A DNA stretch of 24,133 bases from the IMG/VR virus record IMGVR_UViG_3300010885_008274, positions 1 through 24,133 of that record. One strand, written 5' to 3'. The notes under the pieces were generated by a model. That model saw only the letters and a program-made list of their open reading frames with translations. It made no database searches and was not told where the DNA came from. This DNA is from a virus. Below, piece by piece: positions 1 through 6,281 of the stretch (positions within the stretch are counted from its first letter, which is position 1; every line of letters starts with the position of its first letter). The position numbers and the translations under genes were made by a program.

Positions 1-26
1 ATTATACTTTATTATTTAAAAATATA
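1..26 (-). other. AT-rich end of window downstream of endolysin gene
   Basis: The 26 bases after the endopeptidase stop codon contain only A/T-rich sequence. On the minus strand the last bases read AAAGTATAAT, a consensus -10 hexamer without a recognisable -35 or extended TG. It could be a promoter for the next gene outside the window, but an AT-rich genome gives such matches by chance. No terminator hairpin is visible here. Confidence 0.3.
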
Positions 27-416
27 TTATGATTTAAGGATTGTTGTTGGGTCAATATCTTCGCCAGCAGACCAACGAATATTATTTCTCATTTCAAAAT
101 GTAAGTGTGGCCCAGAAGAATTTCCTGTATTTCCACTTAGTCCAATTGCTTGTCCTTTAGTTACTTTATCTCCTGCTTTTACATCAAGTTTAGAAAGATG
201 TGCATAAATTACCCATCCACCCTCAACTTTTTGCACTGCTTGAGTTCCGTATGATTTACCCCAGTTTGCTGGTTCAATTTTTCCATCTGCAACTGCAACG
301 ATAGGTGTTCCCTCTTTACATGCGAAGTCGACCCCAGTGTGATAACCTTTTGACCAAAGTTTACCTAATTTTTTATATGCAGTAGTAATTTTTCCATCTT
401 TAATTGGTAATCCCAT
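27..416 (-). CDS. M23-family peptidoglycan endopeptidase (phage endolysin)
   Basis: A 129-residue zinc metallopeptidase of the M23/LytM type, expected to cleave peptide cross-bridges of host peptidoglycan at lysis or entry. The zinc ligands and catalytic set are visible: H26-x3-D30 (in HTGVD), H73 (in YAHLS) and H104-x-H106 (in HLHFE). The protein is little more than the catalytic domain: it has no signal peptide, no transmembrane segment and no separate wall-binding domain, so release would need a holin or damage to the membrane. The ATG at 416 has a strong AAGGAG ribosome-binding site seven bases upstream. It follows the ssb gene but is separated from it by an intrinsic terminator-like hairpin at 441-468. 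It could instead be a virion-associated lysin; a free endolysin is the simpler reading. Confidence 0.9.
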   Translation of the reverse strand: MGLPIKDGKITTAYKKLGKLWSKGYHTGVDFACKEGTPIVAVADGKIEPANWGKSYGTQAVQKVEGGWVIYAHLSKLDVKAGDKVTKGQAIGLSGNTGNSSGPHLHFEMRNNIRWSAGEDIDPTTILKS

Positions 417-430
417 TATTATTCTCCTTA

Positions 431-468
431 TAAAATAAAATAGAGGGGAAGATTTCTCAACCCCTCTA
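431..468 (-). terminator. Rho-independent terminator-like hairpin after ssb
   Basis: On the minus strand, TAGAGGGG (468-461) and CCCCTCTA (448-441) form a perfect 8-bp stem around a 12-base loop, followed by TTTTATTTTA (440-431). It lies 25 bases past the ssb stop and just before the endolysin ribosome-binding site. A -10-like TATAAT occurs at 472-477 just upstream, so the hairpin could alternatively be the 5' end of an endolysin transcript. The stem and T-tract are seen directly; termination is inferred. Confidence 0.7.
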
Positions 469-493
469 ATTATTATACTATCTAATTACAATC

Positions 494-910
494 CTATGAT
501 TCCCAAGGATTTTCTTCAGTAGATGTATTTATTGTATCTGTTCCTGCTTTAGCAGTTGAGCCACTATATGGCTTTGCTGTTTTAGCATATAAAGATACGC
601 CTACATCAGTTGCTTCAATTTCATACGCATGACCATTACTTCCATCATTGCGTTTAAATTCTCGGTATCTAATTTTACCTTGAACGATAACTTTATCGCC
701 TTTTTTAAGTGAAGAAGCCATATACTTTCCTAAACTTCTCCATGCTGATACATCATAAAATGCTGTATCTCCATCTTTCCATCCACCGTTACCATCTGGC
801 ATACGATCTGTGCATGCAACACGAATTTTCGTGATGTTTTTATCTGGTCCAAATTCTTTCTCTTCTGGATCTCTAACTAAATTACCTACAATTGTTGTCA
901 TTGCTGGCAT
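494..910 (-). CDS. ssb: Single-stranded DNA-binding protein, OB-fold SSB type
   Basis: A 138-residue protein with the layout of bacterial/phage SSB. An N-terminal OB-fold of about 105 residues begins TTIVGNLVRDPE, has the internal FYDVSAWRSLG and KKGDKVIVQGKIRYREF strands, and is followed by a Ser/Thr/Ala-rich flexible tail ending ENPWES. That acidic-aromatic tip stands in for the DDIPF-like tail by which SSB recruits partners. It would coat ssDNA during phage replication and recombination. The first ATG (910) is chosen because AAGGA lies six to seven bases upstream; the Met at residue 4 would be too far. The phage also encodes a gp32-like ssDNA-binding protein at 13516-14166, so two unrelated ssDNA-binding proteins coexist. 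A terminator-like hairpin follows the gene. Confidence 0.88.
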   Translation of the reverse strand: MPAMTTIVGNLVRDPEEKEFGPDKNITKIRVACTDRMPDGNGGWKDGDTAFYDVSAWRSLGKYMASSLKKGDKVIVQGKIRYREFKRNDGSNGHAYEIEATDVGVSLYAKTAKPYSGSTAKAGTDTINTSTEENPWES

Positions 911-931
911 ATCTTTCCTTCTCTCTTATCT

Positions 932-1174
932 CTATTGTTTGTATTTAACATCTAGAATAGGATCTAAAGCAACCCTTGCTCCTAGACTTTCCAGTATAGC
1001 CTTTACCTTTGATAGGTATTGAATGCACTGAAATCTTTCAGAGTCATTATAATGTCTCCATTGACTCTCATAAAATTGTACCGTAAGAAAGGTATCATAG
1101 TCAAGTATATCTATCTTAAATTCTTTTGGTGCTTTTATAGTTCTAATTGATCTTTTCATTTCATTTGTATACAT
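932..1174 (-). CDS. Hypothetical protein, 80 aa
   Basis: I do not recognise this 80-residue protein. It is soluble, mixed alpha/beta by appearance, with a basic N-terminus and no Cys cluster or membrane segment; the second half (DSERFQCIQYLSKVKAILES) looks helical. The ATG at 1174 is preferred over the TTG one codon upstream: it shares its first base with the WhiB stop (TGATG) and has GGAG eight bases upstream. The stop lies 21 bases before ssb, so it is probably co-transcribed with whiB and ssb. Confidence 0.7.
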   Translation of the reverse strand: MYTNEMKRSIRTIKAPKEFKIDILDYDTFLTVQFYESQWRHYNDSERFQCIQYLSKVKAILESLGARVALDPILDVKYKQ

Positions 1175-1455
1175 CAATCATTCTCCATTATTGCACCAGA
1201 CCAAACTGCAAACCAATCTTCTTTTGTTTTATGTGAATTAAACTCTCTTGATATTTTTCCATTTTCAAAATATATTCCACCCCATACACCCCACTCTTGA
1301 TTGCTTACTGCATAAGCAAGACATTGTCTTTGTGCTGGACATCTTATACATAATGAGTCAACACTTGATGCAACACTATCAATTTCTTCATACTTATCAA
1401 AAAATAAATTTGTATCCATATTTAAACATAAAGCATTTTCATCAAACTTGTACAT
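1174..1455 (-). CDS. whiB-like: WhiB-like Fe-S transcriptional regulator
   Basis: Starting from the ATG at 1455 the protein has 93 residues, normal for a WhiB-like (Wbl) factor. The four [4Fe-4S] ligands are present as C10, C36, C39 and C45 (C-x25-C-x2-C-x5-C), preceded by the typical D-x-x-LFF stretch at 13-19 and followed by the GVWGG turn at 56-60, which contacts the sigma-A region 4. Wbl proteins bind the primary sigma factor and alter promoter choice; mycobacteriophage TM4 WhiBTM4 is a known phage example that represses a host whiB gene. Wbl proteins are essentially confined to Actinobacteria and their phages, so this gene is the best host clue in the window. An ATG 12 codons upstream would overlap the previous gene by 50 bases and add a stretch unlike Wbl N-termini, so it is rejected. 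Confidence 0.9.
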   Translation of the reverse strand: MYKFDENALCLNMDTNLFFDKYEEIDSVASSVDSLCIRCPAQRQCLAYAVSNQEWGVWGGIYFENGKISREFNSHKTKEDWFAVWSGAIMEND

Positions 1456-1660
1456 GTGCAATATACCTATCTGGAATATCCCACACACCATTTATACAGT
1501 CAAAACTTTTTTGTATTTTCCAACCATTTTCTGTATAGACACCATTTATAGATGAGTAACCATCCCCATTTTCTTGTGCAATTATTGACCATCCATCCCA
1601 TTTTAAATTAGGATTATTATCAACTATATTATTTGCATGTTCTAATGTTCTAATCTTCAT
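1442..1660 (-). CDS. Hypothetical protein, 72 aa
   Basis: A small soluble protein of 72 residues that I cannot assign. It is rich in Trp and Asn (KWDGWSII, ENGWKI, GVWDIPDRYI) and reads as a compact beta-rich domain: strand-turn repeats such as GDGYSSINGVYTENGW suggest a small beta-sheet. The start at 1660 is preferred over the ATG three codons upstream because AGGGG lies nine bases before it but directly abuts the upstream ATG. It overlaps the membrane-protein gene by 11 bases and the WhiB gene by 14, consistent with a translationally coupled operon. Confidence 0.7.
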   Translation of the reverse strand: MKIRTLEHANNIVDNNPNLKWDGWSIIAQENGDGYSSINGVYTENGWKIQKSFDCINGVWDIPDRYIAHVQV

Positions 1661-1964
1661 CTTCTTCATCCCCTATATGAGTCATCATTTCTTCTCTATC
1701 ACCATTTAAATATAAAAATGTCATAAGAGTTAGAAAAAATTGAAATACTACTATCAATATAAATCCTACTTGTAAGGTAGATATTCCATATAATACTAAT
1801 ACTGTGTTATACATTATAAAACTAATTAGTATAGATAAAAATAATAATTTATTACCCTTGCCCCCAAAAACTGAGAGTGTCATACAAATTAGAAATACTG
1901 CATAAAAAAAGAAAACAATCATAGACCATGTATTGAGGCTAATATCTAAAAATACCAACTTCAC
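1650..1964 (-). CDS. Three-helix membrane protein (possible holin)
   Basis: A 104-residue integral membrane protein with three clear hydrophobic segments at about residues 15-35, 39-61 and 66-86, and a strongly acidic soluble tail ending DEEDED. Small size, three helices and a position four genes before the M23 endopeptidase fit a class I holin, but an acidic rather than basic tail is unusual for holins, and superinfection-exclusion or envelope proteins can look the same. The start is uncertain. The GTG at 1964 gives a 26-base overlap with the upstream gene and a weak ribosome-binding site; an ATG at 1922 would begin right at the first helix (90 aa), also with a poor site. The function is inferred only from topology and position. 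Confidence 0.65.
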   Translation of the reverse strand: MKLVFLDISLNTWSMIVFFFYAVFLICMTLSVFGGKGNKLLFLSILISFIMYNTVLVLYGISTLQVGFILIVVFQFFLTLMTFLYLNGDREEMMTHIGDEEDED

Positions 1965-2289
1965 AACTTTCTACTAGTTGAGCCTGTTTTACTAATCTTG
2001 ATACTGGCTCTTGTGGGAGACTAAAAAAAGCAAAATAGTTTACATGATGTAAATTATCAGAGATCCATGTTGGATGTACTTTAGAGAACTTAACTTTAAA
2101 CCCCTTTTGTCTTAAAAAGTTTTCAGATGAATTACAAAATGCAGCAGTATAGTTATTTATTACATGAGGTCCAGCAGACCATACTTGAATATTTGAATCA
2201 TTATTTATTCCAGACAAAGCAACCCCCATTGCCCTCATAAACATTTCATAATCACAAAACTTTTTAGTTCCTTCAACAACTATAATCAT
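1939..2289 (-). CDS. SLOG/Rossmann-like hypothetical phage protein
   Basis: A 116-residue protein that opens with a hydrophobic beta strand and a turn (IIVVEGTKKFCDYEMFMRAM), resembling the nucleotide-binding G-x-[RK]-x-F start of SLOG/DUF2493-type Rossmann proteins (G at residue 7). It continues with SAGPHVINNYTAAF and ends VGIFRY. I recall similar short proteins in other phages, but no defined function. SLOG folds bind nucleotide-derived ligands, so a nucleotide-sensing or hydrolysing role is possible but inferred. The ATG at 2289 has AAGG six to seven bases upstream. The gene sits 12 bases after the preceding stop. Confidence 0.72.
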   Translation of the reverse strand: MIIVVEGTKKFCDYEMFMRAMGVALSGINNDSNIQVWSAGPHVINNYTAAFCNSSENFLRQKGFKVKFSKVHPTWISDNLHHVNYFAFFSLPQEPVSRLVKQAQLVESCEVGIFRY

Positions 2290-2301
2290 ATTTTACCTTA
2301 A

Positions 2302-2511
2302 TTATTTTTCTGATAGTGAATCTAGTATTGTTAATAATTGTTTTGTTTCTTTTTTAGATAATGAAAATACATCAATTGGTTTTGCATTATCCGTATCAAT
2401 TTTTCCAAAATTATTTATATTTGCACAATAAAAAATATTTTCATGAACCCAATATGCTTTATTTTCTACTATAGCAACGCTTATACTATTTTTATCAAAT
2501 ATCTGTTCCAT
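2302..2511 (-). CDS. Small conserved-looking phage protein, 69 aa
   Basis: The reading frame is open for 124 codons, but only the last 69 look like protein. From the ATG at 2511 it reads SVAIVENKAYWVHENIFYCANI, then KPIDVFSLSKKETKQLL and a C-terminal helix: a two-strand plus helix layout I recall from small phage proteins of unknown function. The upstream 55 codons overlap another frame that encodes a better candidate (2522-2683). The ATG lies ten bases behind that gene's stop and lacks a good ribosome-binding site, so translation is probably coupled. Function unknown. Confidence 0.68.
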   Translation of the reverse strand: MEQIFDKNSISVAIVENKAYWVHENIFYCANINNFGKIDTDNAKPIDVFSLSKKETKQLLTILDSLSEK

Positions 2512-2521
2512 TTGTGATCGT

Positions 2522-2683
2522 TTATTTTTCTTTTTTAAACTCTTGAATTGATGATTCAAGTTGCTTAATTCTGGAGTCTGTTTGAATTTTGTAGCCAAGA
2601 AACTCATGCTCAAGTTGGGAGCACTTTGTACGATAATACTGAAGCATAGATTGTAAAACCTCAGCAGATTCTTCATTATTCAT
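2522..2683 (-). CDS. Small coiled-coil protein, 53 aa
   Basis: This gene is hidden under a longer open frame. ATG at 2683 with AAGGGG six bases upstream, 53 codons, stop TAA at 2524-2522. The product starts MNNEESAEVLQSMLQ and ends SSIQEFKKEK; it is charged, Gln/Glu/Lys-rich and predicted to be one long amphipathic or coiled-coil helix, with Leu/Ile/Met spaced in heptad fashion (L10, M13, L24, L29, I39, L42, I46). Unlike the competing frame it has a strong ribosome-binding site and fits the normal spacing to both neighbours (26 bases after the three-domain protein gene, 10 before the next). Function unknown; a dimerising adaptor is only a guess. Confidence 0.7.
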   Translation of the reverse strand: MNNEESAEVLQSMLQYYRTKCSQLEHEFLGYKIQTDSRIKQLESSIQEFKKEK

Positions 2684-2709
2684 CACTTTCCCCTTCTGTT
2701 ATTTATATT

Positions 2710-3621
2710 TTACAGGTTAAAGTCTGTTTTGTCAATATACTTTTGCAAAGTAAATGGAGAATCTATCCAAATGCCATCAGATTTTTGTGATCTAATATTC
2801 ATAATTGCATTTCTTTTTGATTTAGCCCATGCATAACCAGAATCTCCACCCCAAAGAAGCCAAGCAATTTTTCCATTAGAAGGTCTTTCTGAATTATTCC
2901 AATCCTTACCTTGTTTATCTACTTCATGACGAGAAAAGAATGAATACATTCTTAATACAGTATCTGGACTTAAATTAGTTCTATTCATTAAGTCACGAGC
3001 ACGAGCAACTCCAACTGCTGTTCCTCCACGCCCAAATTTTCTTCTTAATTCTAAACCTCTACGAGCATTATTTGCCATAGATTCTGTTGGCCTTAAATCT
3101 AAATCTGCAATAGATGCTTTAGACATATCAAGTTCGTAATCTTGATTATCCATATCATCTTGAACATCGCTACCAACTGTTACATATCCATCTGGAATTA
3201 CTGCAAACCTGCAGGCACCATTTTCTTCAATTGGCATTTCTAATATTGAACATGCAATAGATGATTTATGAAGTGCACAATTTCCACATTTTACACCAAT
3301 TTCTGCATTATCATTATTTTCACCATTTTCATATCCAACCCAAATTCCTTCTGCCTTATCTAATGGTCCTGCTTCTGTTGCTAATTTTAAAAGTGAGTCT
3401 GCAAGCATTTGCTCTGCATCTGATAACTGATCATATAATGGTTTGCCTTCCCATTGCTCTGCCTTAATAACTTTTTTGCTATCTGCTTCTGCTGCATATA
3501 AAGCACGCTGTTGTTGAATAGCAGAACTTCTTGTTTTATGGCACCCATGTGCACCTGAAGGTCCTACAACGGCATATCCGCCATTGCATCCAGGACCATT
3601 TCTTATAATATCGTAAGGCAT
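2710..3621 (-). CDS. Three-domain phage protein near terminase, function unknown
   Basis: A 303-residue protein built from three recognisable blocks. Residues 1-45 (GGYAVVGPSGAHGCHKTRSS, then a helix QQQRALYAAE) match an N-terminal module I recall from several phage morphogenesis proteins. Residues 108-140 hold four cysteines, C112, C115, C124 and C137, resembling a zinc or Fe-S binding domain. Residues 180-275 (NARRGLELRRKFGRGG, VARARDLMNR, SPDTVLRMYSFFSRHEVDK, IAWLLWGGDSG) form a domain common in phage proteins encoded near terminase, portal or prohead genes. I infer a head-assembly or DNA-packaging role from context. The gene has no Shine-Dalgarno: the ATG stands six bases after a TGATATAAT promoter, which predicts a leaderless mRNA. 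Confidence 0.8.
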   Translation of the reverse strand: MPYDIIRNGPGCNGGYAVVGPSGAHGCHKTRSSAIQQQRALYAAEADSKKVIKAEQWEGKPLYDQLSDAEQMLADSLLKLATEAGPLDKAEGIWVGYENGENNDNAEIGVKCGNCALHKSSIACSILEMPIEENGACRFAVIPDGYVTVGSDVQDDMDNQDYELDMSKASIADLDLRPTESMANNARRGLELRRKFGRGGTAVGVARARDLMNRTNLSPDTVLRMYSFFSRHEVDKQGKDWNNSERPSNGKIAWLLWGGDSGYAWAKSKRNAIMNIRSQKSDGIWIDSPFTLQKYIDKTDFNL

Positions 3622-3636
3622 ATATAAATTATATCA
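3621..3636 (-). promoter_or_regulatory. Extended -10 promoter, predicted leaderless start
   Basis: The minus strand reads TGATATAAT (3636-3628), six bases, then the ATG of the 303-residue protein at 3621. The TGn plus perfect TATAAT is an extended -10 element, which needs no -35; only a poor TTGAAA with a 20-base spacer lies upstream. Counting from the hexamer puts +1 on or next to the A of the ATG, and the gene has no ribosome-binding site. The same element and spacing recur at 15395-15410. Confidence 0.7.
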
Positions 3637-3999
3637 CTAGTCTTCAAGATCTTTTTCAACCTTGTCTATAAGGTTTTCTAGAAAAAATCTTTCATCATCT
3701 GGAAGGGTATTCATTATTGACCTTGTATATTCTATACCCTTTGACATTATCATAGGCACTCCATCAATATCAAAGGTAATCTCAATATGATCTTTTTGCC
3801 ATAATTTAAAGGCTATTTCATTAATAAATTTAAAGTGTTCCTCAAATAATTCTGGAACTAATTCTTGACATTTTGGGGTAATGTTATATGTAAATTGTCC
3901 AGTTATAGAGTCATACCCTCTAACCTCTATAGCACCTAACTCAATAAGTTTTTCTATAAGAATGTTTAAATCTTTATCGCTTAAATATTCATCAGACAA
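3637..3999 (-). CDS. Hypothetical protein following terL, 120 aa
   Basis: An acidic protein of 120 residues between the terminase large subunit and the three-domain protein. The first 55 residues (SDKDLNILIEKLIELGAIEVRGYD followed by a beta hairpin and TPKCQELVPE) look like a winged-helix fold with a helix-helix-wing order; the rest is helical with the short strands ITFDIDGVPMI. The start is chosen as TTG at 3999, because GGAGGG lies seven bases upstream and the overlap with terL is then 8 bases. The ATG at 4017 would add six residues, but has GGA touching the start codon. Its place in a packaging operon suggests a terminase accessory or DNA-binding role, which is unproven. Confidence 0.72.
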   Translation of the reverse strand: MSDEYLSDKDLNILIEKLIELGAIEVRGYDSITGQFTYNITPKCQELVPELFEEHFKFINEIAFKLWQKDHIEITFDIDGVPMIMSKGIEYTRSIMNTLPDDERFFLENLIDKVEKDLED

Positions 4000-5773
4000 G
4001 ACGATACCCTCCACCATTCCAGTCTAAAGACCTTCCCCTTACTTTATCTGGCAAAAAGTCATCTATATTATCTGCATCTACTCCACCTTGAGACCATGTA
4101 TGAATATTAATTTCTTTTACTTTATCTCTTTCTGTATTTGATATTGAATTGTAAACAGATCCACACATAGCATCTGCCAAGTCTTTAGATTTTTTTCTAG
4201 GGTGGTCTACACGGTTGCCAATAATTCTTAATTCTAATAATTCTTCTAATAATATATCAATATGTGGGGCTACTAATCTTTCTTCATAAAATAACATAGT
4301 CATGTCTTCATAATGTTTTTTTGCTACTGATAGTGTTTCTGTTTTTATTCCTACCTGTTTTAATTCTTGTTGAATATCAAATGATTGCCATCTATCAAAT
4401 GTAACTAATCCTAGATTGAATCCTTGTCTTCTTAAATCAATAATCCAATTTTTAACCTCACTAAGATCAACTGGTCCTTCACGATGTGGCTCCCACCATG
4501 CAATTGCGTCAACAACTACAAACGGAACTATCTGCTCATAATCATTAAATGACTGTACATGAACCCACTTATCTACATGGCTTATGGCTACTGCACACTT
4601 GTCATGTTTTTGTGCAAGGTCGGCGTGAACATAATAAACAGTATCTGGATTTGGTTTAAAATTAATATCAAATCTTCTTGTCATATCTAATGGATTTCTG
4701 TTTGATAATGCTTTTTCAATCTTATCTCTTGATTTAAAGAAGGCATCTGAAGATGTAGTTGGCATGCATGCAAAACGCATAAGTGCATCTGATGGATCTG
4801 TAAAAAATGCTAACTTAAAATCTTCTATTTTTCTAGTAGGATTCATTTCCCAAGTTGGTCTTCTTAATGCAAAAACTCCAGGGTATTTATATGATTCTAT
4901 ATGATCTTCATCCCATTCTATTTCAAACTTATTATTTGGATCATCTTCACTTAAAATTGGATTAATAACAAACTCATGCTTTCTTAGTAAAGTCTCTTTT
5001 TCAGCAATAACATCATCATATCTTTTAGAAATAAAGTCTCCTTTAAATCTAGGAAATGAAAGAAGTATTACCTTGCCATAATCTGGAAAACGTGAATCAA
5101 CTGATCCACGGAATGCTTTATATAAATTATCTGCAGTCTTTCCTTGATCATTTCCACCAGCACCTTCCATTGCAAAACCAGATATTTCATCAAGTACTGC
5201 TAATATTAAGTTTAAACCTTCTGCTGATTCTCTTTCAGAATGTCCAGAATATACTGTTATTGATTTATTAAATTCTATACTATCAATCTTTGGTTCTTTA
5301 TATTTACCAGCAAACCATGGAGATCCTTCAATCTTTGATTTAAACCCTTTAAAAAATACATTCTTTGCTTGTTGTGCATTTACTGCAACGTTAATTAAAT
5401 CTATAGCATCATTTGATGGTTTTCCAAAATATCTTGATGCATCTTTTAAACATAATAGTTTATAAACAATATAAGCACAACCTATAGTTGAAGTGTGATC
5501 TTTTCCACTACCTTTTCCACACATAAGAATAACTTCTTGCTTAGTATACTTTTTATAGTGCTCTTTACCATTTTCTGATCCTAAATATCTTTTTACATCT
5601 TCTTCTTTGTAAACTTGACTCATGCATTCTACAAGAGTATATTGATACTCAGATAATTCTGGCTGATTTAAATAATCTTTTCCAGTAACAAATGTTCTAA
5701 CATCTACTGGATATTCTAAAAATGGACTTTCATCTAATGCTTCAATGAAGTCACTAAAATCAATTGTTGTCAA
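3992..5773 (-). CDS. terL: Terminase large subunit (DNA packaging ATPase-nuclease)
   Basis: A 593-residue packaging motor that translocates phage DNA into the prohead and cuts it. The ATPase half shows a Walker A-like GKGSGKD at 86-92 with K91, and Walker B LAVLDE at 191-196 with D195-E196. The RNase H-like nuclease half shows the acidic set D385 (in YVHADLA), D460 (in LVTFDRWQS) and D531/D534 (in KSKDLADAM). Length is normal for TerL. Translation appears to start with TTG at 5773: AGAGGT lies nine bases upstream, the next Met is residue 51, and the frame overlaps the small-subunit gene by 14 bases. The usual next gene, portal, is absent downstream, so head genes must lie outside the window. 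Confidence 0.92.
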   Translation of the reverse strand: MTTIDFSDFIEALDESPFLEYPVDVRTFVTGKDYLNQPELSEYQYTLVECMSQVYKEEDVKRYLGSENGKEHYKKYTKQEVILMCGKGSGKDHTSTIGCAYIVYKLLCLKDASRYFGKPSNDAIDLINVAVNAQQAKNVFFKGFKSKIEGSPWFAGKYKEPKIDSIEFNKSITVYSGHSERESAEGLNLILAVLDEISGFAMEGAGGNDQGKTADNLYKAFRGSVDSRFPDYGKVILLSFPRFKGDFISKRYDDVIAEKETLLRKHEFVINPILSEDDPNNKFEIEWDEDHIESYKYPGVFALRRPTWEMNPTRKIEDFKLAFFTDPSDALMRFACMPTTSSDAFFKSRDKIEKALSNRNPLDMTRRFDINFKPNPDTVYYVHADLAQKHDKCAVAISHVDKWVHVQSFNDYEQIVPFVVVDAIAWWEPHREGPVDLSEVKNWIIDLRRQGFNLGLVTFDRWQSFDIQQELKQVGIKTETLSVAKKHYEDMTMLFYEERLVAPHIDILLEELLELRIIGNRVDHPRKKSKDLADAMCGSVYNSISNTERDKVKEINIHTWSQGGVDADNIDDFLPDKVRGRSLDWNGGGYRLV

Positions 5774-6281
5774 TTATAATTACCTCTGTTTGAATTTCAG
5801 AAAGACGTTTCATAATCTCTTCTCTAATTTCAGGATGGCTAGATGCTATGTCTTTTAATATCTTTATTAAGATGTCATGTTTTCTTTCCATTTCAATAAT
5901 TTGTTCTGCTATTTCTTTATTATCTAATAGCCCTGCTTTTTGAAGCATTTCAAGTCTTTTAGTTTCTATATCTGCAATAAGTTTGATAGATGTTGTTTTA
6001 GCATTTAAATTAGCAGTTTGATCTGCAGCATCAATTACTTCATATGCTTTTTTAATTAAAGATGAAAAGTGTTGATCTGCTCCAGCCAGTGCTTCTTTTG
6101 CTCTTGCATGAATTGCTTGATTATTAGAAGCCATGACTCGCCAGTCATTAAGAAGTGCCATAACTCTTGGCCTTGGAATTGATAAGGTATTAGAAATTTC
6201 AGATGCGTCTAAACCTTTTAGGTATTCTGAAGCAACCTTGTTAACAAGGTCTAAATGTTTTACTAAATCATCAGTTGTCAT
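5760..6281 (-). CDS. terS: Probable terminase small subunit
   Basis: A 173-residue, highly helical protein immediately before terL, overlapping it by 14 bases. Residues 20-48 (GLDASEISNTLSIPRPRVMALLNDWR) form a helix-turn-helix typical of TerS DNA-binding domains. Residues 55-165 are long charged helices likely to oligomerise: AKEALAGADQHFSSLIKKAYEV, then KTTSIKLIADIETKRLEMLQKAGLLD. That layout (N-terminal HTH, central oligomerisation helices, short tail) and the position match small terminase subunits, which form rings that recognise the packaging site and regulate TerL. No direct sequence signature defines TerS, so the assignment rests on fold and context. The ATG at 6281 has AAGGAC five bases upstream. 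Confidence 0.75.
   Translation of the reverse strand: MTTDDLVKHLDLVNKVASEYLKGLDASEISNTLSIPRPRVMALLNDWRVMASNNQAIHARAKEALAGADQHFSSLIKKAYEVIDAADQTANLNAKTTSIKLIADIETKRLEMLQKAGLLDNKEIAEQIIEMERKHDILIKILKDIASSHPEIREEIMKRLSEIQTEVIIIDNN

Noticed and set aside
1456-1491. Longer WhiB start (ATG at 1491)
   Set aside because: Would overlap the previous gene by 50 bases and add residues unlike Wbl N-termini; the ATG at 1455 gives the usual distance to the first ligand Cys.
810-1538. Plus-strand open frames here and elsewhere (for example at 5056-5271, 9080-9370, 9872-10210, 23603-23842)
   Set aside because: They lie antisense to well-supported minus-strand genes, are rich in Leu, Phe, Ser and His as expected from reversed AT-rich codons, and show no family motifs.
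2512-2676. N-terminal part of the 124-codon frame ending at 2302
   Set aside because: It overlaps a better supported 53-codon gene in another frame that has a strong ribosome-binding site; the translated sequence looks like an out-of-frame shadow.
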